From: Gammaproteobacteria bacterium
GTDB lineage: Bacteria; Pseudomonadota; Gammaproteobacteria; Steroidobacterales; Steroidobacteraceae
NCBI GenBank assembly: GCA_016707425.1
Contig: JADJHU010000006.1
Coordinates: 1 to 64,000, forward strand
Direction: 5' to 3'
Length of the DNA: 64,000 nt
Part shown: positions 52,596-61,825 of the stretch, in pieces
Layout of the letters: every line of letters starts with the position of its first letter
Position numbering within the stretch: position 1 is the first letter of the stretch
Translations under genes and position numbers: made by a program
The notes under the pieces: generated by a model
The model's input: the letters and a program-made list of their open reading frames with translations, nothing else
The model's database searches: none
What the model was told of the DNA's origin: nothing

Positions 52596-52631
52596 TCTAT
52601 CCTGCGGCCGCGCGGTGCCGAGATCGATGGA

Positions 52632-54257
52632 TCACAGTTCCCAGCGCCGGGGGTCCGCGAACACGAGGCGAAAGAGGCTGCCGCCACCGGCACCGGGCTC
52701 GTAGAGCAGGGTGGCGCCGTTCGCCTGTGCGAGTTCGCGCGCGAGGAACAGGCCGAGTCCCGTGCCACCCCGCACACCGGTGAAGAATGGCTCGAAGATC
52801 CGCTCCGCCAGTTCCGGCGGAATGCCCTCTCCCGGATCGGTCACCTCGACGCAGGGTCGACCATGCGGGGCGAGCCGGGCCGCGCGGAGCGCCACCACGC
52901 CCTCGGGCGCTCCGTGCAGACCATGTCTCACGGCGTTCTCGCAGAGGTTCCAGAGTACCTGGCGCAGCTGCCCGGGGTCGACGCTGACTTCGAGTCCGTC
53001 GGTGGGTACATCGAGGGTCAGGCGCCCGGGCGGCCACTGCATCGTCTGGCAGAACTCCTCCCGGAAATCGCCGAGCCAGGGTCCGAGCTCGAGACGCTCG
53101 AGGTGCGACGGCTCCCGCCGCGACATCTGCAGGATATTGTCGATGATGCCGCTCACCCGGTCGGCATTCGAGCGGATGATGGCGGTGAGCCGCCGGTCGT
53201 CGGGTCCGAGGGCCGCAGACTCGGCGAGGAGCTGGCTCGCGTGGCTCATCGCGCCGACGGGGTTGCGGATCTCGTGGGCAATGCTCGCCGAGAGGCGCCC
53301 CAGGGAGGCGAGCTTCGACTGCTGCACTTTCCCGGCGAGCAGCGCCGTGTCTTCGAGGAACACCAGCACAGGCCCCGGCCTGTCGTTGCCGAGAGAGGCA
53401 AAATGCGGCTGGATCAGCCGCGCCCCGTCCGCGCCAGTGAAGCTGCGGGTGGCATCCGGTGGAGCGCCCGGACTCTGGCGCCACAGCGACAGCAGGTAAA
53501 GCAGCTTCGGCGACGCCTCGCCGAGCAGTGAGCCGGTGCGGATCGGGCGCGCGCTGAGCATCTGCGCGGCCGATTCGTTGATGAGGCGGATGCGGTCCTC
53601 GGGATCGATCACGAGAATACTCTCACGCAGGTGCTGCACGATGTACTGCGAGAGCTCCGCGAGATCGGCGAGATCGACCTCCTGGCGCTCGACCAGCGCC
53701 TCACTCTCGCGGAGGCGGCTGGCGACGGGCCAGACGAGCAGCACCACGAGGAACACCACGACGCCAAGTACCCCCGCAGCCGGGTAGTCGGTCGCGGACG
53801 CCATGTGCTGCAGGTGCGCGGCCACCTGCTGCGTGAGCAGCGCCAGAGCCCCGAGTGCCGCGAGCAGGAAGGCGTCGCGGCCGCCGACGAGCAGCGCGAT
53901 GGCGCCCACGGGCACGACGAGGAGAATGCCGAGCCCGCTGCCGACGCCGCCGCTCGCGTAGGTGAGGAGGGCGACGGCGAGCGCATCGATCCCCACGTGC
54001 GTGAAGGCGCGCGCGCGCAGGCCCGGCGAGGCGAGGCGCTGTGCGAGCACGAGCCCGACGCCGAGCGAGAAGTACACCACGCAGCTGCCGACGAACAGCC
54101 GGGGCGCGCTGCTGCCGACGGCGGACGTCGGCCCGGTCGCGTAGTGCAGCACGAGCAGCAGCAGCGACACGAGCAGGCGATAGAGATTGACGAGCCCGAT
54201 GAGCCGTCGGGCGAGGTCGCCTGGGGCGGTGATCGGGGCGGGAACGGCGGCGGACAT
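52632..54257 (-). CDS. pilS: Sensor histidine kinase PilS
   Basis: PilS is the inner-membrane kinase partner of PilR; in Pseudomonas it senses pilin level in the membrane. The 541-residue protein has six N-terminal membrane helices (about residues 20-180), a PAS-like domain (about 205-305), and a HisKA domain with H328 in SIAHEIRNPVGAMSHA. The HATPase domain has N box LWNLCENAVRHG, G1 VTDPGEGIP and G2 GGTGLGLFLARELAQANG. It is first in the pilSR pair and divergent from sucC. Confidence 0.95.
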   Translation of the reverse strand: MSAAVPAPITAPGDLARRLIGLVNLYRLLVSLLLLVLHYATGPTSAVGSSAPRLFVGSCVVYFSLGVGLVLAQRLASPGLRARAFTHVGIDALAVALLTYASGGVGSGLGILLVVPVGAIALLVGGRDAFLLAALGALALLTQQVAAHLQHMASATDYPAAGVLGVVVFLVVLLVWPVASRLRESEALVERQEVDLADLAELSQYIVQHLRESILVIDPEDRIRLINESAAQMLSARPIRTGSLLGEASPKLLYLLSLWRQSPGAPPDATRSFTGADGARLIQPHFASLGNDRPGPVLVFLEDTALLAGKVQQSKLASLGRLSASIAHEIRNPVGAMSHASQLLAESAALGPDDRRLTAIIRSNADRVSGIIDNILQMSRREPSHLERLELGPWLGDFREEFCQTMQWPPGRLTLDVPTDGLEVSVDPGQLRQVLWNLCENAVRHGLHGAPEGVVALRAARLAPHGRPCVEVTDPGEGIPPELAERIFEPFFTGVRGGTGLGLFLARELAQANGATLLYEPGAGGGSLFRLVFADPRRWEL

Positions 54258-54359
54258 GGGCTCCTAATCTAGCATCCGGAGCATCGCGGCACTGTGCGCT
54301 GGCCTCGCGCGGCGCTTTGCGCCAGAATTCGCGCTTTCCGCGCGAACCCCAAGGCATCC

Positions 54360-55531
54360 ATGAATCTGCACGAATATCAGGCGAAGGAGGTCTTTCGCTC
54401 CTTCGGCATACCCGTACCGGCCGGACAGGTCGCCGCCACGCCCGAAGAGGCTGCGGCGGCTGCGCAGGCACTCGGCGGTGCTCTCTGGGTCGTCAAGGCC
54501 CAGGTCCACGCCGGTGGACGCGGCAAGGCGGGGGGCGTCAGGCTGGCGCGCGATCCCGAGGCCGTGCGTGCTGCGGCCAGCGAGATGCTCGGCCGGCGGC
54601 TGGTCACGAAGCAGACCGGTGCCGAGGGCCTGCCGATCGGCAAGGTCTACGTCGAGACCGGGTCCGAGATCGCCCGTGAGATCTATCTCTCGCTCACGCT
54701 GAACCGTGAGCGGGGGCGCATCGCCATCATCGCTTCGGCGGCGGGCGGCATGGACATCGAGGAAGTCGCCGCGAAGACGCCCGAGAAGATCCTCCGCGCC
54801 GACGTGCACCCGGCGGCGGGTCTGCAGCCCTACCAGTGCCGCCGCATCGGCTTCGGCCTGGGTCTCGAGGCGGGCCAGATCGGCGAATTCCAGAAGATCC
54901 TCATGGCGCTCTACCGCCTGTATCTCGAGCGGGACGCCAGTCTCCTCGAGGTGAATCCGCTGATCGTCACGAAGGACGGACGCCTGCTGGCGCTCGATGC
55001 CAAGATCAACATCGATGCCAATGCGCTCTTCCGCCAGAAGGAGATGGCGGTTTACCGTGATCCGGACCAGGAAGACCCGACGGAGCGCGAGGCGAGCGAG
55101 CACGACCTCAACTATGTCTCGCTCGACGGTGACATCGCCTGCATGGTGAACGGCGCAGGCCTCGCCATGGCGACCATGGATCTCATCAAGCTGCACGGCG
55201 GTGCGCCGGCCAACTTCCTCGACGTCGGGGGCGGGGCGACGAGCGAGCGCGTGAGCGCGGCCTTCCGCCTCATCCTCTCGAACCCGAAGGTGCGGGCGAT
55301 CCTCGTGAACATCTTCGGCGGCATCGTGCGCTGCGACCTGATCGCCGAGGGCGTGATCGATGCCGTGCGCAACGTCGGCGTCGGTGTGCCGGTGGTCGTG
55401 CGCCTGGAGGGCACGAACGCGGACCGGGCGCGCGACATGCTTGCGCAGAGCGGTCTCGCGATCATGGCCGCGACCGATCTCACGGACGCGGCGAAGAAGG
55501 TGATTGCCTCGGCGAAGGGTGGAAAGACAGC

Positions 55532-55535
<4 letters not shown>
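54360..55535 (+). CDS. sucC: Succinyl-CoA synthetase (ADP-forming), beta subunit
   Basis: SucC is the nucleotide-binding subunit of the TCA-cycle succinyl-CoA synthetase. From ATG 54360 it is 391 residues: MNLHEYQAKEVFRSFGIPVPAG, ATP-grasp sequence (VVKAQVHAGGRGKAGGVRLA), LEVNPLIVTKDGRLLALDAKI and the C-terminal GGIVRCDLIAEGVIDAV. It overlaps sucD by 4 bases. The sucAB genes for 2-oxoglutarate dehydrogenase are not next to it; instead it sits beside pilS, an arrangement I know from Xanthomonas-type genomes. Confidence 0.96.
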
Positions 55536-56657
<1,122 letters not shown>

Positions 56658-56670
56658 GGGCGGGCGGCGC

Positions 56671-58299
56671 GTGGCCGCCACGCTGCGACTCGCGCTCGCG
56701 CAGATCGATCTGCTGGTCGGTGACATCGACGGCAATGTCGCGCGCGTGCTCGGATCGGCGGCACGGGCGGTCGGGACGGACGCGGCGGATCTCATCGTCT
56801 TCCCCGAGCTCACGCTCTCCGGCTATCCCCCCGAGGATCTGCTCTTTCATCGCGGGTTCCGGCTGAAGATCCATGCGGGGCTCGAGCGGCTGAGGGCAGT
56901 GGGTGCCGGTCCGGGGTTGATCGTCGGCTACCCCGAGTACAGTGGTAGCGAGATCCACAATTCCGCGGCGCTGCTCGACGGCGGCGTGATCCGCGCGAAC
57001 CATCGCAAGAGCTGCCTGCCGAATTACCGCGTCTTCGATGAGAAGCGCTACTTCCACGCCGGGACGCAGCCCACGGTGGTCGACTTCCGGGGCTTCCGGC
57101 TGGGGCTCCTCATCTGCGAGGACGTGTGGGAGGCCGAGCCCGCACGGCTGGCCAGCGCTGACGGGGCGGAGCTGCTGATCGTCATCAATGCCTCGCCCTT
57201 CGAGATGGGCAAGCAGGCGCAGCGCGAGAGCATCGTGCGGCGCCGCGCCGTGGAGGCCGGTCTGCCCTGCGTGTATGTGAATCTCTTCGGCGGGCAGGAC
57301 GAACTGGTGTTCGACGGCCGCTCCTTCGTGATGGATGCGTCGGGCCGTGTCGTGATGCGTGCCCCCGGCTTCGAGGAGGGCATCTTCCCCGTCGAATTCG
57401 GACGTGCATCCGGCGGACGCGTCGTGCCGCACCCCGGAGCGATCGCCCCCGAGCCCCTGGAGGTGGAGAGCGTCTACCGGGCGCTGGTGGTCGGTGTACG
57501 TGATTACGTCGACAAGCACGGGTTCCCGGGCGTCGTGCTCGGACTGTCCGGCGGCATCGATTCGGCGCTGGTGCTGGCGATCGCAGTCGATGCGCTCGGC
57601 CCCGGGCGGGTGCATGCGGTGATGATGCCCTCGCGCTTCACTTCGCAGATGAGCCTCGACGATGCTGCCGGGGAGGCGCGCCGGCTGGGCGTGCGCTACA
57701 GCGTCATTCCGATCGAAGGCATGTTCGAGGCGACGCTCGCTGCGCTCGCCGGGGAATTTGCGGGGCGCGCGCCCGATGCCACGGAAGAGAACATCCAGTC
57801 GCGCTGCCGCATGCAGATTCTCATGGGGATCTCGAACAAGACGGGGCGGATGCTGCTCACGACCGGCAACAAGAGCGAGATGGCCGTGGGCTACGCCACA
57901 CTCTACGGGGACATGGCCGGGGGCTTTGCGCCGATCAAGGACTGCAGCAAACTGCTCGTCTACCGGCTGGCGGAGCACCGCAACGCGCTCGGGCACGTGA
58001 TTCCGCAGCGGGTGATCGACCGGGCCCCTTCCGCGGAGCTGCGCGCCGGTCAGAAGGACACCGACTCCCTGCCGCCCTACGAGGTGCTCGATCCGATCCT
58101 CGAGGCCTTCATCGAAGAAGACCTCGCGGTGGATGAGATCGTCGCGCGCGGCTTCGACCGTGTCACCGTCGGGCGTGTGCTCGAACTCGTCCGGCGAAAC
58201 GAATACAAGCGGCGGCAGACGCCACCCGGCGTGCGGGTCTCGCGGCGCGCCTTCGGGCGGGACTGGCGCTACCCGATCACCAACGGCTACGGACGCTGA
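56671..58299 (+). CDS. nadE: Glutamine-dependent NAD+ synthetase
   Basis: NadE makes NAD+ from deamido-NAD+, taking nitrogen from glutamine. The 542-residue protein starts at GTG 56671. The nitrilase-type glutaminase domain carries its Glu-Lys-Cys triad in VFPELTLSGYPPEDL, RKSCLPNYRVFDEKRYF and LLICEDVW. The synthetase domain has the PP-loop LGLSGGIDSALVLAIA, then SNKTGRMLLTTGNKSEMAVGYATLYGDMAGGFAPIKD. It is 13 bases after sucD and converges on bamD with a 16-base gap. Confidence 0.96.
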   Translation: MAATLRLALAQIDLLVGDIDGNVARVLGSAARAVGTDAADLIVFPELTLSGYPPEDLLFHRGFRLKIHAGLERLRAVGAGPGLIVGYPEYSGSEIHNSAALLDGGVIRANHRKSCLPNYRVFDEKRYFHAGTQPTVVDFRGFRLGLLICEDVWEAEPARLASADGAELLIVINASPFEMGKQAQRESIVRRRAVEAGLPCVYVNLFGGQDELVFDGRSFVMDASGRVVMRAPGFEEGIFPVEFGRASGGRVVPHPGAIAPEPLEVESVYRALVVGVRDYVDKHGFPGVVLGLSGGIDSALVLAIAVDALGPGRVHAVMMPSRFTSQMSLDDAAGEARRLGVRYSVIPIEGMFEATLAALAGEFAGRAPDATEENIQSRCRMQILMGISNKTGRMLLTTGNKSEMAVGYATLYGDMAGGFAPIKDCSKLLVYRLAEHRNALGHVIPQRVIDRAPSAELRAGQKDTDSLPPYEVLDPILEAFIEEDLAVDEIVARGFDRVTVGRVLELVRRNEYKRRQTPPGVRVSRRAFGRDWRYPITNGYGR

Positions 58300-58315
58300 G
58301 GCGCGGGACCGGCAC

Positions 58316-59113
58316 TCACCACGGCCAGTACCAGTGGCGGCGGGTCTCGCGCCCGGGCGGCGGCTGATCGTGGAAGTTCGCCTGGTAGACCTCGCGTGTC
58401 TGCGCCGCGAGCGGCCCGAGATCGAGCCGGTCGTAGGCTGCGATGAGGATTTCGAGCGCTTCCTGCACCGCCGGCGCGCCGTCGTACTGCTCGATGGTCT
58501 GACGTGCCCGGCGCGCCGCCGCGACGTACGCGCCGCGCTTGAGGTAATAGCGCGCCACATAGACATCGTAGTCGGCGAGGCGGTTGCGCAGATAGATCAT
58601 GCGGCGCCTGGCGTCGTGGGCATACTCGCTCTTCGGGAACCGCTCGACGACGGTGCGGAAGGCGTTGAAGGCCTTGAGTGCCGTCTGCGGCGGGCGCTCG
58701 CTCAGGTTGACACGGAAGAACCGCTCGAGGGCATTCGGCGTGCGCTCGAATTCCACGAGGCCCTTGATGTACCAGGCGTAGTCGATGCGCGGGTGGGTCG
58801 GGTTCTCGCGGATGAACTGATCGGCGGCATCGAGCGCCGATTCGGTCTCGCGGTTGCGGTAATAGGCGTAGATGAGATCGAGCCGCGACTGGCGTGCCTG
58901 CTCGGAGAAGGGAAAGCGAGCGGCGAGCGCCTCGTAGAGCTTGATGGCGTTGTCGTAGTCCTGGCTGTCGAGGTTGTGCCGGGCGCGCTCGTAGAGGATC
59001 TCCGGATTGGAGAGCTTCGCGTCCAGGTTGTGGCTGCTCCGGCAGCCTGTGAGCACGGCGAGCGCGAGCCATAGCACGAGAAGGCCGTGGCGTGGCAGGC
59101 TGAGTGCAGACAT
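58316..59113 (-). CDS. bamD: Outer-membrane protein assembly factor BamD
   Basis: BamD is the essential lipoprotein of the BAM complex that inserts beta-barrel proteins. From ATG 59113 it is 265 residues with a lipoprotein signal (VLTGC lipobox, Cys24). TPR repeats follow: NPEILYERARHNLDSQDYDNAIKLYEALAARFPFSEQARQSRLDLIYAYYR, KAFNAFRTVVERFPKSEYAHDARRRM, RGAYVAAARRARQTIEQYDGAPAVQEALEILIAAYDRL. The frame stays open far upstream; the signal peptide sets the start. A -10-like TATACT lies at 59145-59150 on the minus strand. It is divergent from rluD, a conserved pair. Confidence 0.95.
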   Translation of the reverse strand: MSALSLPRHGLLVLWLALAVLTGCRSSHNLDAKLSNPEILYERARHNLDSQDYDNAIKLYEALAARFPFSEQARQSRLDLIYAYYRNRETESALDAADQFIRENPTHPRIDYAWYIKGLVEFERTPNALERFFRVNLSERPPQTALKAFNAFRTVVERFPKSEYAHDARRRMIYLRNRLADYDVYVARYYLKRGAYVAAARRARQTIEQYDGAPAVQEALEILIAAYDRLDLGPLAAQTREVYQANFHDQPPPGRETRRHWYWPW

Positions 59114-59185
59114 GCGGGAGAAGCCTCGTTTGCGGAAGCGTGACAGTATAGCGAATCCTCTTCTGGCCACTCGGACTCGACGCTG

Positions 59186-60145
59186 ATGGAGGAGTTCCGG
59201 ACTCACAGTCTCGAGCTGCCCGCGGCGGAGGCCGGTTCGCGGCTCGATCAGGCGCTCGCGCGGCTTCTGCCGCAGTACTCGCGCGCCCGCATCCAGAGCT
59301 GGATCGAAGCCGGGGCCGTGCGTGTCGACGGGCACGCGCCCCGTGCGCGCGACCGGGTGCTGGGTGGCGAACGCGTGGTGCTCGAGGCGCGCTTCGAGGT
59401 GCGCGACGGGGTGGAGCCACAGAGCCTGCCGCTCACCGTGATCTTCGAGGACCCCGCGCTGCTCGTGATCGACAAGCCTGCAGGGCTCGTCGTGCACCCC
59501 GGGGCCGGGGTGCGCGACCGCACACTGCAGAATGCCCTGCTGGCCCGGGAACCGGCTCTCGCCCGTGTGCCTCGGGCCGGCATCGTGCACCGGCTGGACA
59601 AGGACACGAGCGGGCTCTTGCTCGTGGCACGCACGCCGGAAGTGCACACGGTGCTCGTGGCACAGCTCGCCGCGCGCGCGATCGGGCGTGAATACCTTGC
59701 GGTCTGCAGCGGGGTGATGACTGGCGGGGGCACGATCGACCGGCCGATCGGGCGCCACCTGGGTCTGCGCACACGCATGGCGGTGCGCGCGGGCGGCCGT
59801 GAGGCGGTGACGCACTACCGCGTCGTGCAGCGCTTCCGTGCCCACACGCTCGTGCGCGTGTCGCTCGGAACCGGCCGCACGCACCAGATCCGCGTGCATC
59901 TCGCGCATGCGGGTTACCCGGTGGTGGGGGATCCGGTCTATGGCGGGCGCCGGCGCCTGCCGCGCGGCGCGAGCGCGCCACTTGTCGAACTGCTCCAGGC
60001 CTTTCCGCGGCAGGCGCTGCACGCTGCACGGCTCACACTCGCCCACCCTCTGGACGGCCGGGCGCTGGTCGTCGAGTCGTCCCTGCCGGCGGACATACAG
60101 GCGCTGGTGGCGGCGCTCGAACGGGATCGTCAGGAGAAGCAGTGA
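59186..60145 (+). CDS. rluD: 23S rRNA pseudouridine synthase RluD
   Basis: RluD makes pseudouridines 1911, 1915 and 1917 in helix 69 of 23S rRNA. The 319-residue protein has an N-terminal S4 domain (GSRLDQALARLLPQYSRARIQSWIEAGAVRVDG). The RluA-type catalytic domain has the motif IVHRLDKDTSGLLLVA, whose Asp attacks the uracil base. The GTGRTHQIRVHLAHAGYPVVGDPVYGG block follows. It overlaps pgeF by 4 bases. Confidence 0.95.
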   Translation: MEEFRTHSLELPAAEAGSRLDQALARLLPQYSRARIQSWIEAGAVRVDGHAPRARDRVLGGERVVLEARFEVRDGVEPQSLPLTVIFEDPALLVIDKPAGLVVHPGAGVRDRTLQNALLAREPALARVPRAGIVHRLDKDTSGLLLVARTPEVHTVLVAQLAARAIGREYLAVCSGVMTGGGTIDRPIGRHLGLRTRMAVRAGGREAVTHYRVVQRFRAHTLVRVSLGTGRTHQIRVHLAHAGYPVVGDPVYGGRRRLPRGASAPLVELLQAFPRQALHAARLTLAHPLDGRALVVESSLPADIQALVAALERDRQEKQ

Positions 60146-60894
60146 GCGCACCCGCCTGGCTCACGCCCGACTGGCCCGCGCCTCCGGGCGTGCGTGCGGC
60201 CTGCACGCTGCGCACGGGCGGCGTGAGCGCTGCGCCCTGGGATTCGCTCAACCTCGCCACGCATGTCGGGGACGATGCGGCCGCGGTCGCCGAGAATCGC
60301 CGGCGTGTGCGTGCGGCGCTTGCGTTGCCCGCGGAGCCGCTCTGGCTCGAACAGGTCCATGGTGCGACCGTCTGTCAGCCCTCGCCGCTGTCCGGTTCGC
60401 GGCCGCTGTGCGCCGATTCGATCGTCGTGCGCGCGCGGGGACAGGTCTGCGCCATCCAGGTCGCGGACTGTCTGCCGGTGATCTTCGCCACGCGTGACGG
60501 ATCGGCTGTGGCGGCTGCGCATGCCGGCTGGCGCGGGCTCGCCAGCGGTGTCCTCGAGGCCACGGTTCGCGCGCTCGGCTGTCCGGGTGGCGAGCTCCTT
60601 GCCTGGCTCGGGCCGGCGATCGGGCCGGCGCACTTCGAGGTCGGCGACGAGGTGCGGGCCGCCTTCGTCGCCTGGGACTCGCAGGCCGCTACGGCCTTTG
60701 CAGCCAACGATCGCGGGCGCTGGCAGTGCGATCTCGGTGCGCTCGCGCGCCAGCGGCTCGCGCGACTCGGCATCCGGGCGGTGAGTGGCGGGCACTGGTG
60801 CACCTATGCGGATGCAGCCCGCTTCTTCTCCTTCCGCCGCGACGGGCGCTGCGGGCGCATGGCCGCGCTCGTTTGGCTCGAATCCGCGGGCTGA
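60142..60894 (+). CDS. pgeF: Peptidoglycan editing factor PgeF (YfiH/DUF152, laccase-like fold)
   Basis: PgeF/YfiH prevents misincorporation of serine for alanine in peptidoglycan precursors in E. coli; homologues also show purine-nucleoside phosphorylase or phenol-oxidase activity. The 250-residue protein has the three metal-site motifs: WLEQVHGATV (His), QVADCLPVIF (Cys) and AAAHAGWRGLASG (His). It ends with CTYADAARFFSFRRDGRCGRMAALVWL. The overlap with rluD is conserved in many proteobacteria. Confidence 0.93.
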   Translation: MSAPAWLTPDWPAPPGVRAACTLRTGGVSAAPWDSLNLATHVGDDAAAVAENRRRVRAALALPAEPLWLEQVHGATVCQPSPLSGSRPLCADSIVVRARGQVCAIQVADCLPVIFATRDGSAVAAAHAGWRGLASGVLEATVRALGCPGGELLAWLGPAIGPAHFEVGDEVRAAFVAWDSQAATAFAANDRGRWQCDLGALARQRLARLGIRAVSGGHWCTYADAARFFSFRRDGRCGRMAALVWLESAG

Positions 60895-60965
60895 GTGACC
60901 GGCCGGTCGATGCGCGGCTGCGTGCTAGGATGCCCGCCTTCGGTGGCGGGGGGCGCGGGGATCTC

Positions 60966-61745
60966 GTGAGCACCTTGGCATGGATCGTCGCGCTGACCGC
61001 CCTCGGCGGGCTTGCGAGTGCGGCCGTTGCGGCGCTGTTTCTGCTGCTTCCGGATGGTGCGCGGGCGCGGCTGTTGCCACACCTCGTGAGCTTTGCGACC
61101 GGCACGCTCCTCGGCGCGGCGCTGCTCGCCCTCCTGCCGCACGCCATCGCGGGGGTGGCGGACGGGGACGGACACGGAATCGGGATCGCGCTGGTGGCTG
61201 GCATCGGGTTTTTCTTCGCGCTCGAGAAGCTCGTGCTCTGGCGTCACTGCCATGCGGATCACTGGGACGGTGAGGCGCCCGGCGAGCACCATCGCGCGCA
61301 CGCTTCGGCGATGCTGATCCTGGTCGGCGACAGCATCCACAACGCGCTCGACGGGGTGCTGATCGCCGCGGCCTTCCTGACCGACCTGCGCCTCGGGATC
61401 GTCACGGCCATTGCCACCATGACCCACGAGATCCCGCAGGAAGTCGGCGACTTCGCGATCCTGCTGCACGCCGGAATGTCGCGGGCCCGGGCGCTCGCCT
61501 GGAATCTCGGCACGAGCCTGACCTCGGTCCTCGGTGGCGTGCTGGCCTGGTTCGCCCTGAAGACCTCCCTCCAGGCGCTGCCCTATGCGCTCGCCGTGGC
61601 GGCCGCATGCTTCCTCTACGTGGCCGTGGCCGACCTGATCCCGGGTCTGCACCGCCGCGTGGGCGCAGGTGCGAGCCTCGCGCAGATCGGGCTGATCGCG
61701 GCAGGCATCGCCCTGATGGCCTTCGCTGAAGGCCACGCGCACTGA
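60966..61745 (+). CDS. ZIP-family metal transporter
   Basis: ZIP proteins import zinc and related divalent metals into the cytosol. The 259-residue product from GTG 60966 has about eight membrane helices. A His/Asp-rich loop (LWRHCHADHWDGEAPGEHHRAHA) lies between helices 3 and 4. The two metal-site helices carry GDSIHNALDGVLIAAAF and MTHEIPQEVGDFAILL. An in-frame ATG at 60930 would add 12 residues (MPAFGGGGRGDL) that look uncoded. The metal is not predictable. It lies between pgeF and clpB with its own start region. Confidence 0.88.
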   Translation: MSTLAWIVALTALGGLASAAVAALFLLLPDGARARLLPHLVSFATGTLLGAALLALLPHAIAGVADGDGHGIGIALVAGIGFFFALEKLVLWRHCHADHWDGEAPGEHHRAHASAMLILVGDSIHNALDGVLIAAAFLTDLRLGIVTAIATMTHEIPQEVGDFAILLHAGMSRARALAWNLGTSLTSVLGGVLAWFALKTSLQALPYALAVAAACFLYVAVADLIPGLHRRVGAGASLAQIGLIAAGIALMAFAEGHAH

Positions 61746-61763
61746 GCCTGCCCATCCGGCACC

Positions 61764-61791
61764 CTTGAAACGGCTCAGCCGGGCCCAAAAT
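61764..61791 (+). promoter_or_regulatory. Sigma-32 (heat-shock) type promoter of clpB
   Basis: CTTGAAA (61764-61770) is a perfect -35 element for RpoH. After 13 bases comes CCCAAAAT (61784-61791), close to the -10 consensus CCCCATNT. It lies 35 bases before the clpB ATG, as expected for a heat-shock chaperone. Confidence 0.75.
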
Positions 61792-61825
61792 CGGGCAAAC
61801 ACGGCTTCACCAGCGGGGCAGTTTC

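Noticed and set aside
60897..60908. Perfect 12-base palindrome GACCGGCCGGTC between pgeF and the ZIP gene
   Set aside because: Single occurrence with no matching partner or known factor; expected by chance in G+C-rich DNA.
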